Assembly (NCBI RefSeq): GCF_001436025.1
Contig: NZ_AZEQ01000001.1
Coordinates: 124,001-188,000, forward strand
Length of the DNA stretch: 64,000 bases
Origin: Limosilactobacillus mucosae DSM 13345
Lineage (GTDB): Bacteria; Bacillota; Bacilli; Lactobacillales; Lactobacillaceae
Direction: 5' to 3'
Below the pieces are notes generated by a model. The model saw nothing but the letters and a program-made list of their open reading frames with translations. It was not told where the DNA came from and did not search any database. Numbering within the stretch: the first letter of the stretch is position 1; each line of letters opens with the position of its first letter. The position numbers and the translations under genes are program-made. Below, one piece after another: positions 45,304 through 54,074 of this stretch.

Positions 45304-46830
45304 CTAATCATCATTTGATTCTGCAGCTGGCTTATCATCTAAAACATGCTTATGCTCAGCCCATGAATAATAGATCCAGGCTACAACGCCGAATGCCAAT
45401 GGTCCGATTGCCGTCCAAAAAGCAGTGGCGTAGTCGTGTTCAAGAATCGGTTCAATGCAGGTGAAGATGATTCCCACGGCCAGTACCAGCCAGACGATCA
45501 TCGAGACGATCCAGGCAACCGTCATATTCTTGTAGAACACGAATGGACGCTCCAGATTCTTTTTCATCTTAAAGAATGGAAAGGCCCCTACCAAAAACAG
45601 ATATGGCGTCGATGATGAAACGTTCATCATATCGGTGAGAATGGTATAGAAGCGTCCCGCAGCATTGCCGCCAAACGAAACAAACAAAATAATGACCGAA
45701 ACGATGATGACTTGAATCCACATGGCAAATGAAGGCATCTGGTACTTATTCATAGCGGTCAGTTTTTTTGGCAAAAGGCGCGGATCGCATCCTTCAATAA
45801 ACGACTTGATTGGCGAATAGGTCATGACAAAAGCTGCTCCCAATCCGCCCAAGACGTCAGTCAGTGCCGTAAAGCGAGCAAAGGCCTTGCCCAGCATGAC
45901 GCCGACTGCATGAGAGAGCCCCAGCTTTTGTGCCGTTACCAGTCCCATATTGTTAATCAAAACGTATTCAACGTTGGCCAGATCGACTTTTTTGCCGCTT
46001 AAAACGGCCTGCCAGTTGGTGCAGACTCCGCAAAGAAAAATTACGGCAATGTAGATGAAAGTCATCAAAAACATGGCAATGATCATGGCGCGGGGGAAAG
46101 TCCGCTCTGGCTGATCAACCGAGTCAATCACGCCGGCCATCGTCTCCAGACCGCCATAGGCAAACAACGCGTAGACGATAAATGAGATGACGGCAATTGG
46201 TGAGACGAACGCGGTATTTGGCGAGTGAATCAGACTGGCGGCCGTCATTGGCTCAGCCAGCTGACCATGTCCCAATATCCATACCAGCAGACTGGCCAGG
46301 ATAAAGATGATTGAGATGCCCAGCGTAAAAATGCCGCAAAACGAGGAAATCTTGGCAATTTTGTCGATCCCTTGAGAGGCAATTAAAGTAACGATGCATA
46401 AAAAGACGATTTCCAAAATACCTAATGTCTGATTGGCGCTGAGGTCGAACAAATGCCAAGTCTGCGTTTGATCATGCCCCGAGATCATGGTTGATACCGA
46501 AACCAAGAAAAACTGGGTTGACGATACCAGCCAGATGACCCAAGCTGCCAGCCAGATAAAAGTTCCGATAAAGGCTGGCTTTTCACCGATCGAGCCGCGC
46601 AGCCATGAGAAGATGCCGCCGCGAGCTGCCTTAAATGAAGCGCCATATTCGGCAAACATCAATGCGGAAGGTAAAAAGAACAGCACTGCGGTCACGATAT
46701 ACCAGATGATGCTGGCATAGCCCATTTGATAAAAGGCAGTCAAAGAGTTGCTAAAGCCAAAAATTGATGAAAAAATCATCAAGACCAATGCACCAAGCTT
46801 AATCTTGGTGTTGGATGACTGTGAATCCAT
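45304..46830 (-). CDS. APC-superfamily amino acid permease (YjeM-like)
   Basis: 508 residues with about twelve membrane segments. The N-terminal KIKLGALVLMIFSSIFGFSNSLTAFYQMGYASIIWYI and the SYFVYALFAYGGLETMAG-like segment (FIVYALFAYGGLETMAGVIDSV) are typical of the glutamate/GABA antiporter branch and of YjeM. The amino acid cannot be told from sequence. GAGAGAAGG lies upstream of ATG. Monocistronic on the minus strand; a TATAAT box lies near 46874. Confidence 0.86.
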   Translation of the reverse strand: MDSQSSNTKIKLGALVLMIFSSIFGFSNSLTAFYQMGYASIIWYIVTAVLFFLPSALMFAEYGASFKAARGGIFSWLRGSIGEKPAFIGTFIWLAAWVIWLVSSTQFFLVSVSTMISGHDQTQTWHLFDLSANQTLGILEIVFLCIVTLIASQGIDKIAKISSFCGIFTLGISIIFILASLLVWILGHGQLAEPMTAASLIHSPNTAFVSPIAVISFIVYALFAYGGLETMAGVIDSVDQPERTFPRAMIIAMFLMTFIYIAVIFLCGVCTNWQAVLSGKKVDLANVEYVLINNMGLVTAQKLGLSHAVGVMLGKAFARFTALTDVLGGLGAAFVMTYSPIKSFIEGCDPRLLPKKLTAMNKYQMPSFAMWIQVIIVSVIILFVSFGGNAAGRFYTILTDMMNVSSSTPYLFLVGAFPFFKMKKNLERPFVFYKNMTVAWIVSMIVWLVLAVGIIFTCIEPILEHDYATAFWTAIGPLAFGVVAWIYYSWAEHKHVLDDKPAAESNDD

Positions 46831-46969
46831 AGCTGAATTCCTTCTCTCAATAAATATTTATACATTGGGATAAATTATACGCCTGTTTTTTGTTGATGAA
46901 GGATAAAAAAGTTCATTAAAAACTTAATTTATCAAAGCTGATTTTAATCGAATCTGAATGGCAGAAAAT

Positions 46970-47000
46970 AAAAAAGCCAGTGGCAGTCACTGACTTATAA
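46970..47000 (-). terminator. Terminator of the D,D-carboxypeptidase gene
   Basis: Minus strand GTCAGTG pairs with CACTGGC (one G-U pair), followed by TTTTTT. Confidence 0.8.
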
Positions 47001-47001
47001 T

Positions 47002-48216
47002 CTATTGCACGGTCGTCTGACTGATCAATGGCAGCCTTAAGCCGTGATTATTGATAAATTGAACGCCTTTTACCTTTACGTAGGAATATCCTAGCGACTG
47101 GCCCTTTTTGATCGGTGCTTTTAACTGTCCGCTTCGGTTGGTTTTAGCCGTTAAATGGTCATAGATGGTCAAGCGGGATGACTGGTTGGCATCACTGGCG
47201 TTTTCCCAGATCGTGATTGAACGGGGGCGCAGCTTGATCTGATGCTTGAAAAACAGAAACTTGACAACGCTTCTTTGATAAAACGATTTGGGCAGAGCTG
47301 TTTTTTGCGGAGTCAGACTGCTATTGGCAATCAGCTGATACAGCTTTTGCGTTGCCGTAAAACGGGCATCAGTGCTATCGCCATTGGCATGCAGCACCAC
47401 CGTTACAATGCGCCGATTTTGGAAAGTTGCCGTGCTGACCAGACAGGCACCGGCAGCATCTGAAGTCCCGGTCTTTAAGCCGTCAATCGTTACGCCGCTG
47501 GTCTGATACTGGGAATCCGTCAGCATTTTGTTGATATTGTTGACGGTCGATCCATCCAGTTGAAATGAGGTCTGACCGGCAATTTTTAATAGATCGGGAT
47601 AATGATTGACCAGATAGGCGGCCATTTTACCGACGTCTTTGGCTGACATCTTGTTTTCGGCGTTGTCATCAATGTTTTTAACGGCCAGATCCTTTAGCTG
47701 GCTGTTGGTCAAACCGACGCTGTTAACGATGGTAGCATCTTTAATCCCGATCTGCCGCGCTTTTTTCTGCAGCTTTTGGTTAAACTGCGCGGTACTGTCG
47801 CCTAAAGCGCCGGCTAGAGCAACCGTTGCACCGTCAGCTGACTTGATCAGTGCGGCTTTGACCAGATCGGAGACGGTGTAAGACTGGCCTTGCGTCAGAC
47901 TGACATTTGAGTATTCAGGGTCATCAGCAATGGCAGCCACTTTTTGGTTGATCTTGACTTTAGTGTTCCAGCTTAATTGATGCTGGCTGATCTCATCTTC
48001 AATGACCATTACCGTTAACAGCTTGCTGATTGAAGCAATTGGCAGCTTTTGATTGATGTTTTGCGAATACAGAATCTGACCAGTCTTGGCATCGATTGCC
48101 AAAGCTGCTGCTGCGTCCAGCTGATTGGCGTTTATAAACGTCTCGGCATGAACGCTTGGCAGCCAGCTCAGTAAAGCCAGCCAGCAGGTTAGAAAAATAG
48201 CGATAAATTTTTTCAT
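47002..48216 (-). CDS. dacA: D-alanyl-D-alanine carboxypeptidase (DacA/PBP5 family)
   Basis: 404 residues, with a signal peptide (MKKFIAIFLTCWLALLSWLPSVHA). The peptidase S11 domain has the SxxK motif in PIASISKLLT and KTG in GLKTGTSDAAGA. The middle SxN motif reads SAD (KSADGATVAL), an Asp in place of the near-invariant Asn. A C-terminal PBP5-like beta domain follows from about residue 300; a membrane-anchoring helix at the end is not evident. It trims the terminal D-Ala of peptidoglycan stem peptides. Confidence 0.93.
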   Translation of the reverse strand: MKKFIAIFLTCWLALLSWLPSVHAETFINANQLDAAAALAIDAKTGQILYSQNINQKLPIASISKLLTVMVIEDEISQHQLSWNTKVKINQKVAAIADDPEYSNVSLTQGQSYTVSDLVKAALIKSADGATVALAGALGDSTAQFNQKLQKKARQIGIKDATIVNSVGLTNSQLKDLAVKNIDDNAENKMSAKDVGKMAAYLVNHYPDLLKIAGQTSFQLDGSTVNNINKMLTDSQYQTSGVTIDGLKTGTSDAAGACLVSTATFQNRRIVTVVLHANGDSTDARFTATQKLYQLIANSSLTPQKTALPKSFYQRSVVKFLFFKHQIKLRPRSITIWENASDANQSSRLTIYDHLTAKTNRSGQLKAPIKKGQSLGYSYVKVKGVQFINNHGLRLPLISQTTVQ

Positions 48217-48339
48217 TGAACGAAAAGCTCCTAATAGATAATAAACAATTACATCAGCGTCATTTTATCATAACATTAAGCAACAAGATTGAAGATTCGT
48301 TGATCAAAACTAAAATTTAGCGTTTGGTTTAGCATTGAC

Positions 48340-48378
48340 AGTAATAAAAAAATCGCCTGCTGATAAGCAAGACGATGC
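48340..48378 (-). terminator. Probable terminator of the small minus-strand gene
   Basis: Minus strand ATCGTCTTGC and GCAGGCGAT pair with a bulge, followed by seven Ts. Confidence 0.55.
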
Positions 48379-48396
48379 GGTTTAGAAAGCTATGAA

Positions 48397-48636
48397 TTAG
48401 TATTGATGAGCTACGGTCTTCAAAAAGATGGTCCGCCCCAACAGGCAAAGATTAAGCAGCAGAAAATATCCCCCGAAAACGTAAAGCGAAACTGAATGCA
48501 GCAATTGCGGAACAACCAGGCAAAAAAGATTATAGCTGCCGACTATCAAACAGTACAGACAATCGGCCCGCAGCAGATCTTTGAGCCATTTGTGGGTGTT
48601 GATCAATCGCCATAATTTCTTTAAAAAATCGGTCAA
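48397..48636 (-). CDS. Small membrane protein of unknown function
   Basis: 79 residues from TTG 48636, which has GGGGGAAG 5 bases upstream; a longer frame to 48669 lacks one. N-terminal amphipathic stretch (MTDFLKKLWRLINTHKWLKDLLRAD) followed by two hydrophobic segments. Family not recognised. Confidence 0.55.
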   Translation of the reverse strand: MTDFLKKLWRLINTHKWLKDLLRADCLYCLIVGSYNLFCLVVPQLLHSVSLYVFGGYFLLLNLCLLGRTIFLKTVAHQY

Positions 48637-48809
48637 TATTACTTCCCCCGCGAGCATTATTAGTGCCAATTTGATAAAATAATAGCTGCAGTAGCAAATC
48701 CGATTGCCGAAAGATAGGCAATTTTTAAATTGGTGCGCAATTCAGACTCTCCCATCGCTCGAATTTGCTACAATTTTACTACAGAAATAGGAAATAGGAA
48801 GAAAGAAAA

Positions 48810-49460
48810 TTGAAATCAAGACATACGATTTACTGGCTGCTTTGTTTGGTTGTAATTATTTTAGGCGGCTTCTATATGTATAATAATCATCTTAAGCAGC
48901 CGGCTGCCACCAACAAGACGGTCGCTACGACTGCCAAATCCAAGGCAACCAGTTCTAGTTCCAAGTCTCAAAGCAATATGCGGACACCGATTGACTGGCA
49001 GAAATCATCTGAAACCGTTCCGTACCCAGACTTGAGCAAGGTTAAAAATCTTTGGGTCAAGGTCAGCTTAAAAGGCAACCGGACCTATCTTTATGATGGC
49101 TCTAAGCTGATCTACACCATGTACAGTTCAGGCGGAGTCTATCAAAAAGATGCCAAGACCGGCAAGATGAAGAGCACTACGCCAACTGGTACTTTTTACG
49201 TTCAAGCTGAGCGCGGCGACAGCTTTTATAATCAAGAGCTGGGCGAAGGCGCCAATTACTATGTTTCCTGGCTCAATCATGGCGAATATCTTTTCCACTC
49301 GGTTCCTACCAAAGCAGACGGCTCATATAATCTAAAGGAAGCTGCCAAGCTAGGCAAGTCAACAGGTTCACATGGCTGTATTCGGCTGTCGGTTCCAGAT
49401 GCTAAGTGGATGGAGCAAAACCTGCCTGAGGGTACCAAAGTCGTAATTGCCGATAACTAG
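48810..49460 (+). CDS. L,D-transpeptidase (YkuD family)
   Basis: 216 residues. A membrane anchor (residues ~8-25) and Ser/Lys-rich linker lead to a YkuD domain: NLWVKVSLKGNRTYLYDGSKLI at its start, TPTGTFYVQAERG in the middle, and the catalytic SHGCIRL motif near residue 190. It forms 3-3 cross-links or attaches proteins to the wall. Start is TTG 48810 after AGGAAG; the usual N-terminal charge pattern supports it. Confidence 0.92.
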   Translation: MKSRHTIYWLLCLVVIILGGFYMYNNHLKQPAATNKTVATTAKSKATSSSSKSQSNMRTPIDWQKSSETVPYPDLSKVKNLWVKVSLKGNRTYLYDGSKLIYTMYSSGGVYQKDAKTGKMKSTTPTGTFYVQAERGDSFYNQELGEGANYYVSWLNHGEYLFHSVPTKADGSYNLKEAAKLGKSTGSHGCIRLSVPDAKWMEQNLPEGTKVVIADN

Positions 49461-49500
49461 CTTTCAGCGGATGCCATAGAATTATAAGAATAAGAAATTA

Positions 49501-49534
49501 AAATCAGTTTCCCGGAGTGGAGACTGATTTTTTG
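49501..49534 (+). terminator. Terminator after the L,D-transpeptidase gene
   Basis: AAATCAGTTTC (49501-49511) pairs with GAGACTGATTT (49520-49530) with one G-U pair, followed by TTT. Confidence 0.85.
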
Positions 49535-49545
49535 TAATTAAATCC

Positions 49546-49610
49546 TTGACAAATAATTTGTAACATAATATATTATAAACAACAATTAATTGTAACTTAT
49601 TATATTACAA
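49546..49610 (+). promoter_or_regulatory. Promoter with two Rrf2-type palindromes
   Basis: TTGACA (49546-49551) and TATATT (49569-49574) are 17 bp apart. A perfect 12-bp palindrome ATAATATATTAT (49565-49576) covers the -10 box, preceded by TTGTAA. Downstream, TTGTAA (49590-49595) and TTACAA (49605-49610) form a second, similar palindrome just before the ribosome binding site. The Rrf2 gene downstream is the likely regulator. Confidence 0.7.
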
Positions 49611-49626
49611 AATGGAGTGATTTAAA

Positions 49627-50262
49627 ATGAGTAAGAAGATTGCCGTTGTTGCTGCTAATGGTCGGGCTGCGCAAAAAATTATCAGTGAAGCCGTTGAACG
49701 TGGCTTAGACGTGACTGCATTTGGTCGTCATGAAAACAATACGCAGGCTGCCAGCTATGTTCAAAAAGACGTTTTTGACCTGACGAAGACTGATCTGCAG
49801 GGCTTTGACGCGGTCGTAGATGCAGTCGGGGCCTGGGAATTGACGAATCTTTACGTAATTCCCAAGGCAGCTGCCTACCTGGCTGATCTGCTGAAGGGAA
49901 CCGATACGCGGCTGCTGGTGGTTGGCGGTGCGGGCTCACTGTACGTAAATCCTGAACATACCTCAACTTTGGAACTGCAGCCTGATTTTCCAGACGCATA
50001 CAAACCAGTCAGTGCAACGCATGGATCGGCTTTGGCAATTCTGCGCGCTGCTAAAGACGTTAAATGGACCTATGTTTCACCAGCAGCTGATTTTCAGGCT
50101 GATGGTCAAAAGACGGGCAAGTATCTGCTGGGCGGCGAAGAATTCATGCTTAACGATCGCCAGCAAAGCGTGATCTCATATGCTGATTATGCTGTTGCCA
50201 TGATTGACGAGATTGAAAAGGGCAACCACGTTCAACAGCGGATCTCAGTCGTTGAGGCTTAA
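49627..50262 (+). CDS. NAD(P)-binding atypical short-chain dehydrogenase (YwnB-like)
   Basis: 211 residues. Rossmann fold start KKIAVVAANGRAAQKIISEAVERGLDVTAFGRH, then DAVVDAVGAW and LLVVGGAGSLYVNPE, as in the NAD(P)H-binding family of YwnB. No SDR catalytic Tyr-Lys pair is clear, so it may be a reductase-like or regulatory protein. ATGGAG lies upstream. It sits directly upstream of an Rrf2 regulator, the same pairing as ywnB/ywnA in Bacillus. Confidence 0.85.
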   Translation: MSKKIAVVAANGRAAQKIISEAVERGLDVTAFGRHENNTQAASYVQKDVFDLTKTDLQGFDAVVDAVGAWELTNLYVIPKAAAYLADLLKGTDTRLLVVGGAGSLYVNPEHTSTLELQPDFPDAYKPVSATHGSALAILRAAKDVKWTYVSPAADFQADGQKTGKYLLGGEEFMLNDRQQSVISYADYAVAMIDEIEKGNHVQQRISVVEA

Positions 50263-50332
50263 GCTGATTAGCAATTCTTGAATCTCTGTAATAAAATACT
50301 TTTAAGCAGATTTATAATAAAGAAGTGTTTAA

Positions 50333-50779
50333 ATGCAGATTTCAACTAAATTTACGATTGCAATTCACATGTTGGTGGCAATTGACTACTTTAGCGATAA
50401 AGAAACGGTCAACAGCAGCATGTTGGCCGACAGTATTGGCAGTAATCCGGTAATCATCCGGACTTTAATGTCAGATCTCAAACGGGCGGGACTAATTGAT
50501 ACCAAACGAGGACCTGGCAGCATCAAGCTCTTAAAGCCGCTGGATCAGATTACGTTTTATGACGTCTATGTAGCAGTGGAGAAAAACAAAGATGAGCTGT
50601 TTAACTTCCACGAACACGTCAATCTGGATTGTCCGGTTGGCCGCAACATTCATCACGCTTTAAGCGATAAACTGTTTAAGATTCAACGGGATTTTGAGGA
50701 TGATCTAAAGCGGCAAAATGTCGGTGACGTTGAGGCTGATGTCATCAAAGCCATTGCCGGCGAATCTGTCGGTCAATAA
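50333..50779 (+). CDS. Rrf2-family transcriptional regulator (YwnA-like)
   Basis: 148 residues. Winged helix (MQISTKFTIAIHMLVAIDYFSDKETVNSSMLADSIGSNPVIIRTLMSDLKRAGLIDTKRGPGSIKL) followed by a dimer helix. Only one cysteine (LDCPVG) is present, not the three that bind Fe-S clusters in IscR or NsrR, so it is probably a thiol or ligand sensor. Likely represses the upstream gene through the palindromes at 49565-49610. Confidence 0.88.
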   Translation: MQISTKFTIAIHMLVAIDYFSDKETVNSSMLADSIGSNPVIIRTLMSDLKRAGLIDTKRGPGSIKLLKPLDQITFYDVYVAVEKNKDELFNFHEHVNLDCPVGRNIHHALSDKLFKIQRDFEDDLKRQNVGDVEADVIKAIAGESVGQ

Positions 50780-50852
50780 AAAGTTGATTAAAAACGTTGA
50801 TTGAGATCAACTGATTATGCGAATTGAATAGCGTTATCGCAAGCTTAGCAAT

Positions 50853-50895
50853 ACCTCTAAGCAGTTGGAAAACAGCCAGCTGCTTAGAGGTTTTT
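50853..50895 (+). terminator. Terminator after the Rrf2 gene
   Basis: ACCTCTAAGCAG (50853-50864) pairs perfectly with 50880-50891, with an inner TGG/CCA pair, followed by TTTT. Confidence 0.92.
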
Positions 50896-50907
50896 GATAT
50901 AAATAAA

Positions 50908-50938
50908 ACAAGCATCCCCGATTGAGAATGCTTGTTGG
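50908..50938. other. Isolated hairpin between Rrf2 and ssrA
   Basis: AACAAGCAT pairs with ATGCTTGTT around a 12-base loop containing CCCCGATT. It reads as a terminator only on the minus strand (GTTTTATT tail), so it may be a second stop for ssrA. Confidence 0.5.
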
Positions 50939-50993
50939 ATAGATTGTCCGCAGTTTTTTTTTTTAATACCGTCTGACATCGGCTGATGGAAAT

Positions 50994-51037
50994 AAAAAAG
51001 TGTTGATATATTGGTACTTTAAATACCTATCAACACT
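50994..51037 (-). terminator. Terminator of ssrA
   Basis: AGTGTTGATA (50999-51008) pairs perfectly with TATCAACACT (51028-51037); the A run at 50994-50999 gives a U tail on the minus strand, 17 bases after the tmRNA 3' end. Confidence 0.85.
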
Positions 51038-51054
51038 CTTGAACAAGTTATAAA

Positions 51055-51427
51055 TGGAGATGGCGGGATTTGAACCCGCGTCCGAATATATCGCCATTTC
51101 GGCGTCTACGTTCATATCTCAGCTATTTAAGGTTCATTGTCTGGAACGCCGCTGATCAGGGCTCACCCACACAACTAGCTTGATTGGTCTCTTCTTGTTG
51201 CTTCAAGCCGGAGCAGCAAGCGTAAGTCCACTGTTAGATAAAACCCGGTACTGCACCATGGACGAGCCCAGCCGGATTTACGCATGCTTACTTGTTAGGC
51301 AGCGTATGCGTAAGAGTTTGAATTATTGTTTGCAGTTATAATTTGAAACTGAGCGTTTTTACGAAGCCGCAACCTTCGAAACGCAGCCGGAATTCGAACT
51401 ATACCCGTCGAATCCATAAACATCCCC
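51055..51427 (-). ncRNA. ssrA: Transfer-messenger RNA (tmRNA)
   Basis: Rescues stalled ribosomes by adding a degradation tag. On the minus strand it opens GGGGATGTTTATGGATTCGA and closes CGGGTTCAAATCCCG-CCATCTCCA, so the tRNA-like domain (acceptor 7 bp, T arm, encoded CCA) is complete. The tag frame, from resume codon GCA to TAA, reads ANNNSNSYAYAA; the usual ending is YALAA. SmpB and ClpP, its partners, are also in this window. Confidence 0.97.
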
Positions 51428-51620
51428 GTTACTGAATAAATCTTAACATATTTGATTTCTGAATGCACGCGACAAGAATTTCAGGGTCCTGATTAATTTG
51501 ACAACGGTGCTGAATTTATTAAAGTTTCGCACTTTGGTCACAAAATATTCCTATTGTAGTAGATCAATGCCGTATAATGACTTTTAGAATCAATCAAGAA
51601 TTACTGACGGGGTGAAGAAA

Positions 51621-52343
51621 ATGAAAATCTTAATGGTGGAGGACAATCAAACCTTATGCGAAATGATGGCAATGTTCTTCAAAAAAGAAAAATGGGAGGC
51701 TGGCTACGCGCAAGATGGCGTTAAAGCCGTGGAAATGTTTAAAAAGGATCCAACGGGCTGGGATATTGTCTTGCTGGACCTCAATCTGCCCAAGATGGAT
51801 GGGATGCAGGTGGCAGCTGAAATGCGTAAAATTTCGCCAACCGTACCGATCATCATGCTGACGGCACGTGACTCGGAAAGTGATCAGGTGCTGGGGCTTG
51901 AAATGGGTGCTGACGAATACGTTACCAAGCCATTTAGTACGATCGCGCTGATTGCCCGGATTAAAGCTCTGTATCGCCGCACCCAGCTTAATCAGCTCAG
52001 CAGCAGCACACAGCAGATTGCCAGTGACTTTGACGTGCAGACGCCGCATTTCAAGCTGAATTCCAAGACGCGTGAGGCATTTTTGGATGACCAGCAGATC
52101 GAAAACCTGACGCCCAAAGAATTTGACCTGTTAAAGACGCTGGCTTCCAAACCGAAACAGGTATTTACCAGAGAACAGCTGCTGCAGCTGGTCTGGAACT
52201 ATGAATACTATGGTGATGAACGAACGGTTGACGCACACATCAAAAAGCTGCGTCAAAAGATTGAAAAGGCTGGTCCCCAAGTTATTCAAACGGTATGGGG
52301 CGTTGGCTATAAATTTGATGACAGCGAGGTTGAAGATCAATGA
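51621..52343 (+). CDS. OmpR/PhoB-family response regulator
   Basis: 240 residues. The receiver domain (MKILMVEDNQ... with phospho-acceptor Asp53 in VLLDLNLPKMDG, Thr in MLTARDSES, Lys in VTKPFS) is followed by a winged-helix domain (NLTPKEFDLLKTLASKPKQVFTREQLLQLVWNYEYYGDERTVDAHIKKLRQKI). ATG 51621 has GGGGTGA 5 bases upstream; the GTG inside that site is unlikely. Its stop overlaps the kinase start by 4 bp. Confidence 0.95.
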   Translation: MKILMVEDNQTLCEMMAMFFKKEKWEAGYAQDGVKAVEMFKKDPTGWDIVLLDLNLPKMDGMQVAAEMRKISPTVPIIMLTARDSESDQVLGLEMGADEYVTKPFSTIALIARIKALYRRTQLNQLSSSTQQIASDFDVQTPHFKLNSKTREAFLDDQQIENLTPKEFDLLKTLASKPKQVFTREQLLQLVWNYEYYGDERTVDAHIKKLRQKIEKAGPQVIQTVWGVGYKFDDSEVEDQ

Positions 52344-53845
52344 AGCTGATCTACCGGCAGATGCTGAGCTTTTTTGCCGTCATCTGCACACTGCTGATCA
52401 TTGTAACCATCTCATTTATCAACGTTACTAATCGAACCTTGTATACCAATACCTGGCGAGAATTGCAGCAGGACGCCGATAGTCTGATTCAAGACTCCAT
52501 TAAATATGATCAGACAACGCGCCAGTTTAAGGGATTAAAGACGTCATCGCTGAAAAGCAATGCGAATCTTTTAGCGCGGCAAAACGTGCACTTTGCGATT
52601 TATGATGCCGACCAGCAGAAAATTTTTGCCAGCAACGGCTATACGGCGACACTGACCAAAAAGGAATGGCAGGCCCTAAAGCAGGGGAAGACGATTCAAA
52701 AGAAAATCGACCATCCCCGTTTGGACGTTTCCGATAAAAACAGAACAAAAGAAAAGTCAAAGCCGGGTCCGCATCCAAGCATGACCGATATTTTAAGACC
52801 GTATTTTTATCAGGGAAAGCTGGTCGCGGTAGTATCAATTGGGACTTTTGTATCAACGGTTGAGCAAAGCCGGCACCAGATCCTTAACAATCTGCTGGCA
52901 ACGTTTGTAATCGCAATGCTGGTGGCACTGGTGGTCAGTTATCTCTTGGCTCGCTCAACCACGCAGCGGATCAGTAAAATGCGCCGAGCAACGCACCAGA
53001 TCGCACGCGGCAACTATAAAGTGCATATTGATACTCAATCTAATGATGAACTTGATGACCTGGGCCGCGACTTCAATCAGATGGCAGATGCACTGCAGGC
53101 ATCACAAGAAGAGATTCGTCAACAAGAAGAACGGCGGCGGCGCTTTATGGCTGATGCAGCTCATGAAATGCGGACGCCTTTGACCACGATCAATGGCTTA
53201 CTGGAAGGCCTGGCCTACGATGCGATTCCAGAAGAGGATAAAAAGCATAGTATTCAATTGATGCAAAATGACACGCGGCGCCTGATTCGTCTGGTCAACG
53301 ACACGCTGGACTATGAAAAGATACGGACCAATCAGATCTCAATGGACCGCAAAGTCTTTGATGCAACAGCAGTGATCAACAATCTCCAGGCTCAGCTGCG
53401 AAAAAAGGCCAAGGTGCAAAATGATGAGCTGGCTGTGGATCTGCCCAAGGTTCTGCGTGTCTATGCCGATTATGACCGGTTTGTCCAGATTATGTTTAAC
53501 ATCATCCAAAATGCCATTCAGTTTACGAAAAATGGCAAAATTGAGATTTCCGGTCGGCGACTGCCAAAAGGAGCTGAATTTGCGATTAAGGACAACGGGA
53601 TTGGGATGACTAAAGAGCAGACGGAACAGATCTGGGAACGCTTCTATAAAGCCGACCGCTCGCGAATGAACACGCAGTATGGTGAATCAGGACTTGGTTT
53701 GGCGATCGTCCATCATTTAGTTGAGCTGCATGGAGGAACAATCAAGGTTGCCAGCGAATTAGGCAAGGGAACGACTTTTACGCTCTTTTTCCCTGATCGA
53801 GAATACGCCCCGCATGCCATTACACCGCACAGTGAAGATGATTAA
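52340..53845 (+). CDS. Sensor histidine kinase
   Basis: 501 residues. Two membrane helices (~8-28 and ~175-200) flank an extracellular sensor region of about 145 residues; HAMP (STTQRISKMRRATHQIARGNYKVHI...), HisKA with phospho-acceptor in DAAHEMRTPLTT, and HATPase with N box NIIQNAIQF, DNGIGMT and GLGLAIVHHLVELHGG follow. Partner of the regulator upstream (ATGA overlap). The signal is unknown; the sensor domain resembles those of envelope-stress kinases of lactobacilli only in general layout. Confidence 0.94.
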   Translation: MKLIYRQMLSFFAVICTLLIIVTISFINVTNRTLYTNTWRELQQDADSLIQDSIKYDQTTRQFKGLKTSSLKSNANLLARQNVHFAIYDADQQKIFASNGYTATLTKKEWQALKQGKTIQKKIDHPRLDVSDKNRTKEKSKPGPHPSMTDILRPYFYQGKLVAVVSIGTFVSTVEQSRHQILNNLLATFVIAMLVALVVSYLLARSTTQRISKMRRATHQIARGNYKVHIDTQSNDELDDLGRDFNQMADALQASQEEIRQQEERRRRFMADAAHEMRTPLTTINGLLEGLAYDAIPEEDKKHSIQLMQNDTRRLIRLVNDTLDYEKIRTNQISMDRKVFDATAVINNLQAQLRKKAKVQNDELAVDLPKVLRVYADYDRFVQIMFNIIQNAIQFTKNGKIEISGRRLPKGAEFAIKDNGIGMTKEQTEQIWERFYKADRSRMNTQYGESGLGLAIVHHLVELHGGTIKVASELGKGTTFTLFFPDREYAPHAITPHSEDD

Positions 53846-53900
53846 ATTGCGTTTTGGAAAATATAATTGCAAACCTTTTCAATTTTAGACCAACTTTTTG

Positions 53901-53936
53901 AGTAATCGCTTGCAAGGCCGATGGTAAACGATTTTA
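53901..53936. promoter_or_regulatory. Two weaker cre-like sites
   Basis: AGTAATCGCTTGCA (53901-53914) and GGTAAACGATTTTA (53923-53936) each match cre at 12 of 14 positions, upstream of the stronger site at 53988. Confidence 0.4.
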
Positions 53937-53984
53937 GGATATCGATACCACCAATAGTTTTACTAACTTTTTGAATGTAAATAC

Positions 53985-54013
53985 TTGTGAAAACGATTGC
54001 ATTAAGGTATAGT
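53985..54013 (+). promoter_or_regulatory. Promoter of the sugar-uptake gene with internal cre site
   Basis: TTGTGA (53985-53990) and TATAGT (54008-54013) are 17 bp apart. TGAAAACGATTGCA (53988-54001) matches cre at 13 of 14 positions and fills the spacer, so CcpA binding would exclude RNA polymerase. Confidence 0.78.
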
Positions 54014-54074
54014 TATTTTTCGTAAAGTTTTTAACTACTTTTATCGAAATTTTTAAGAGAGAGAGATTTTGATT

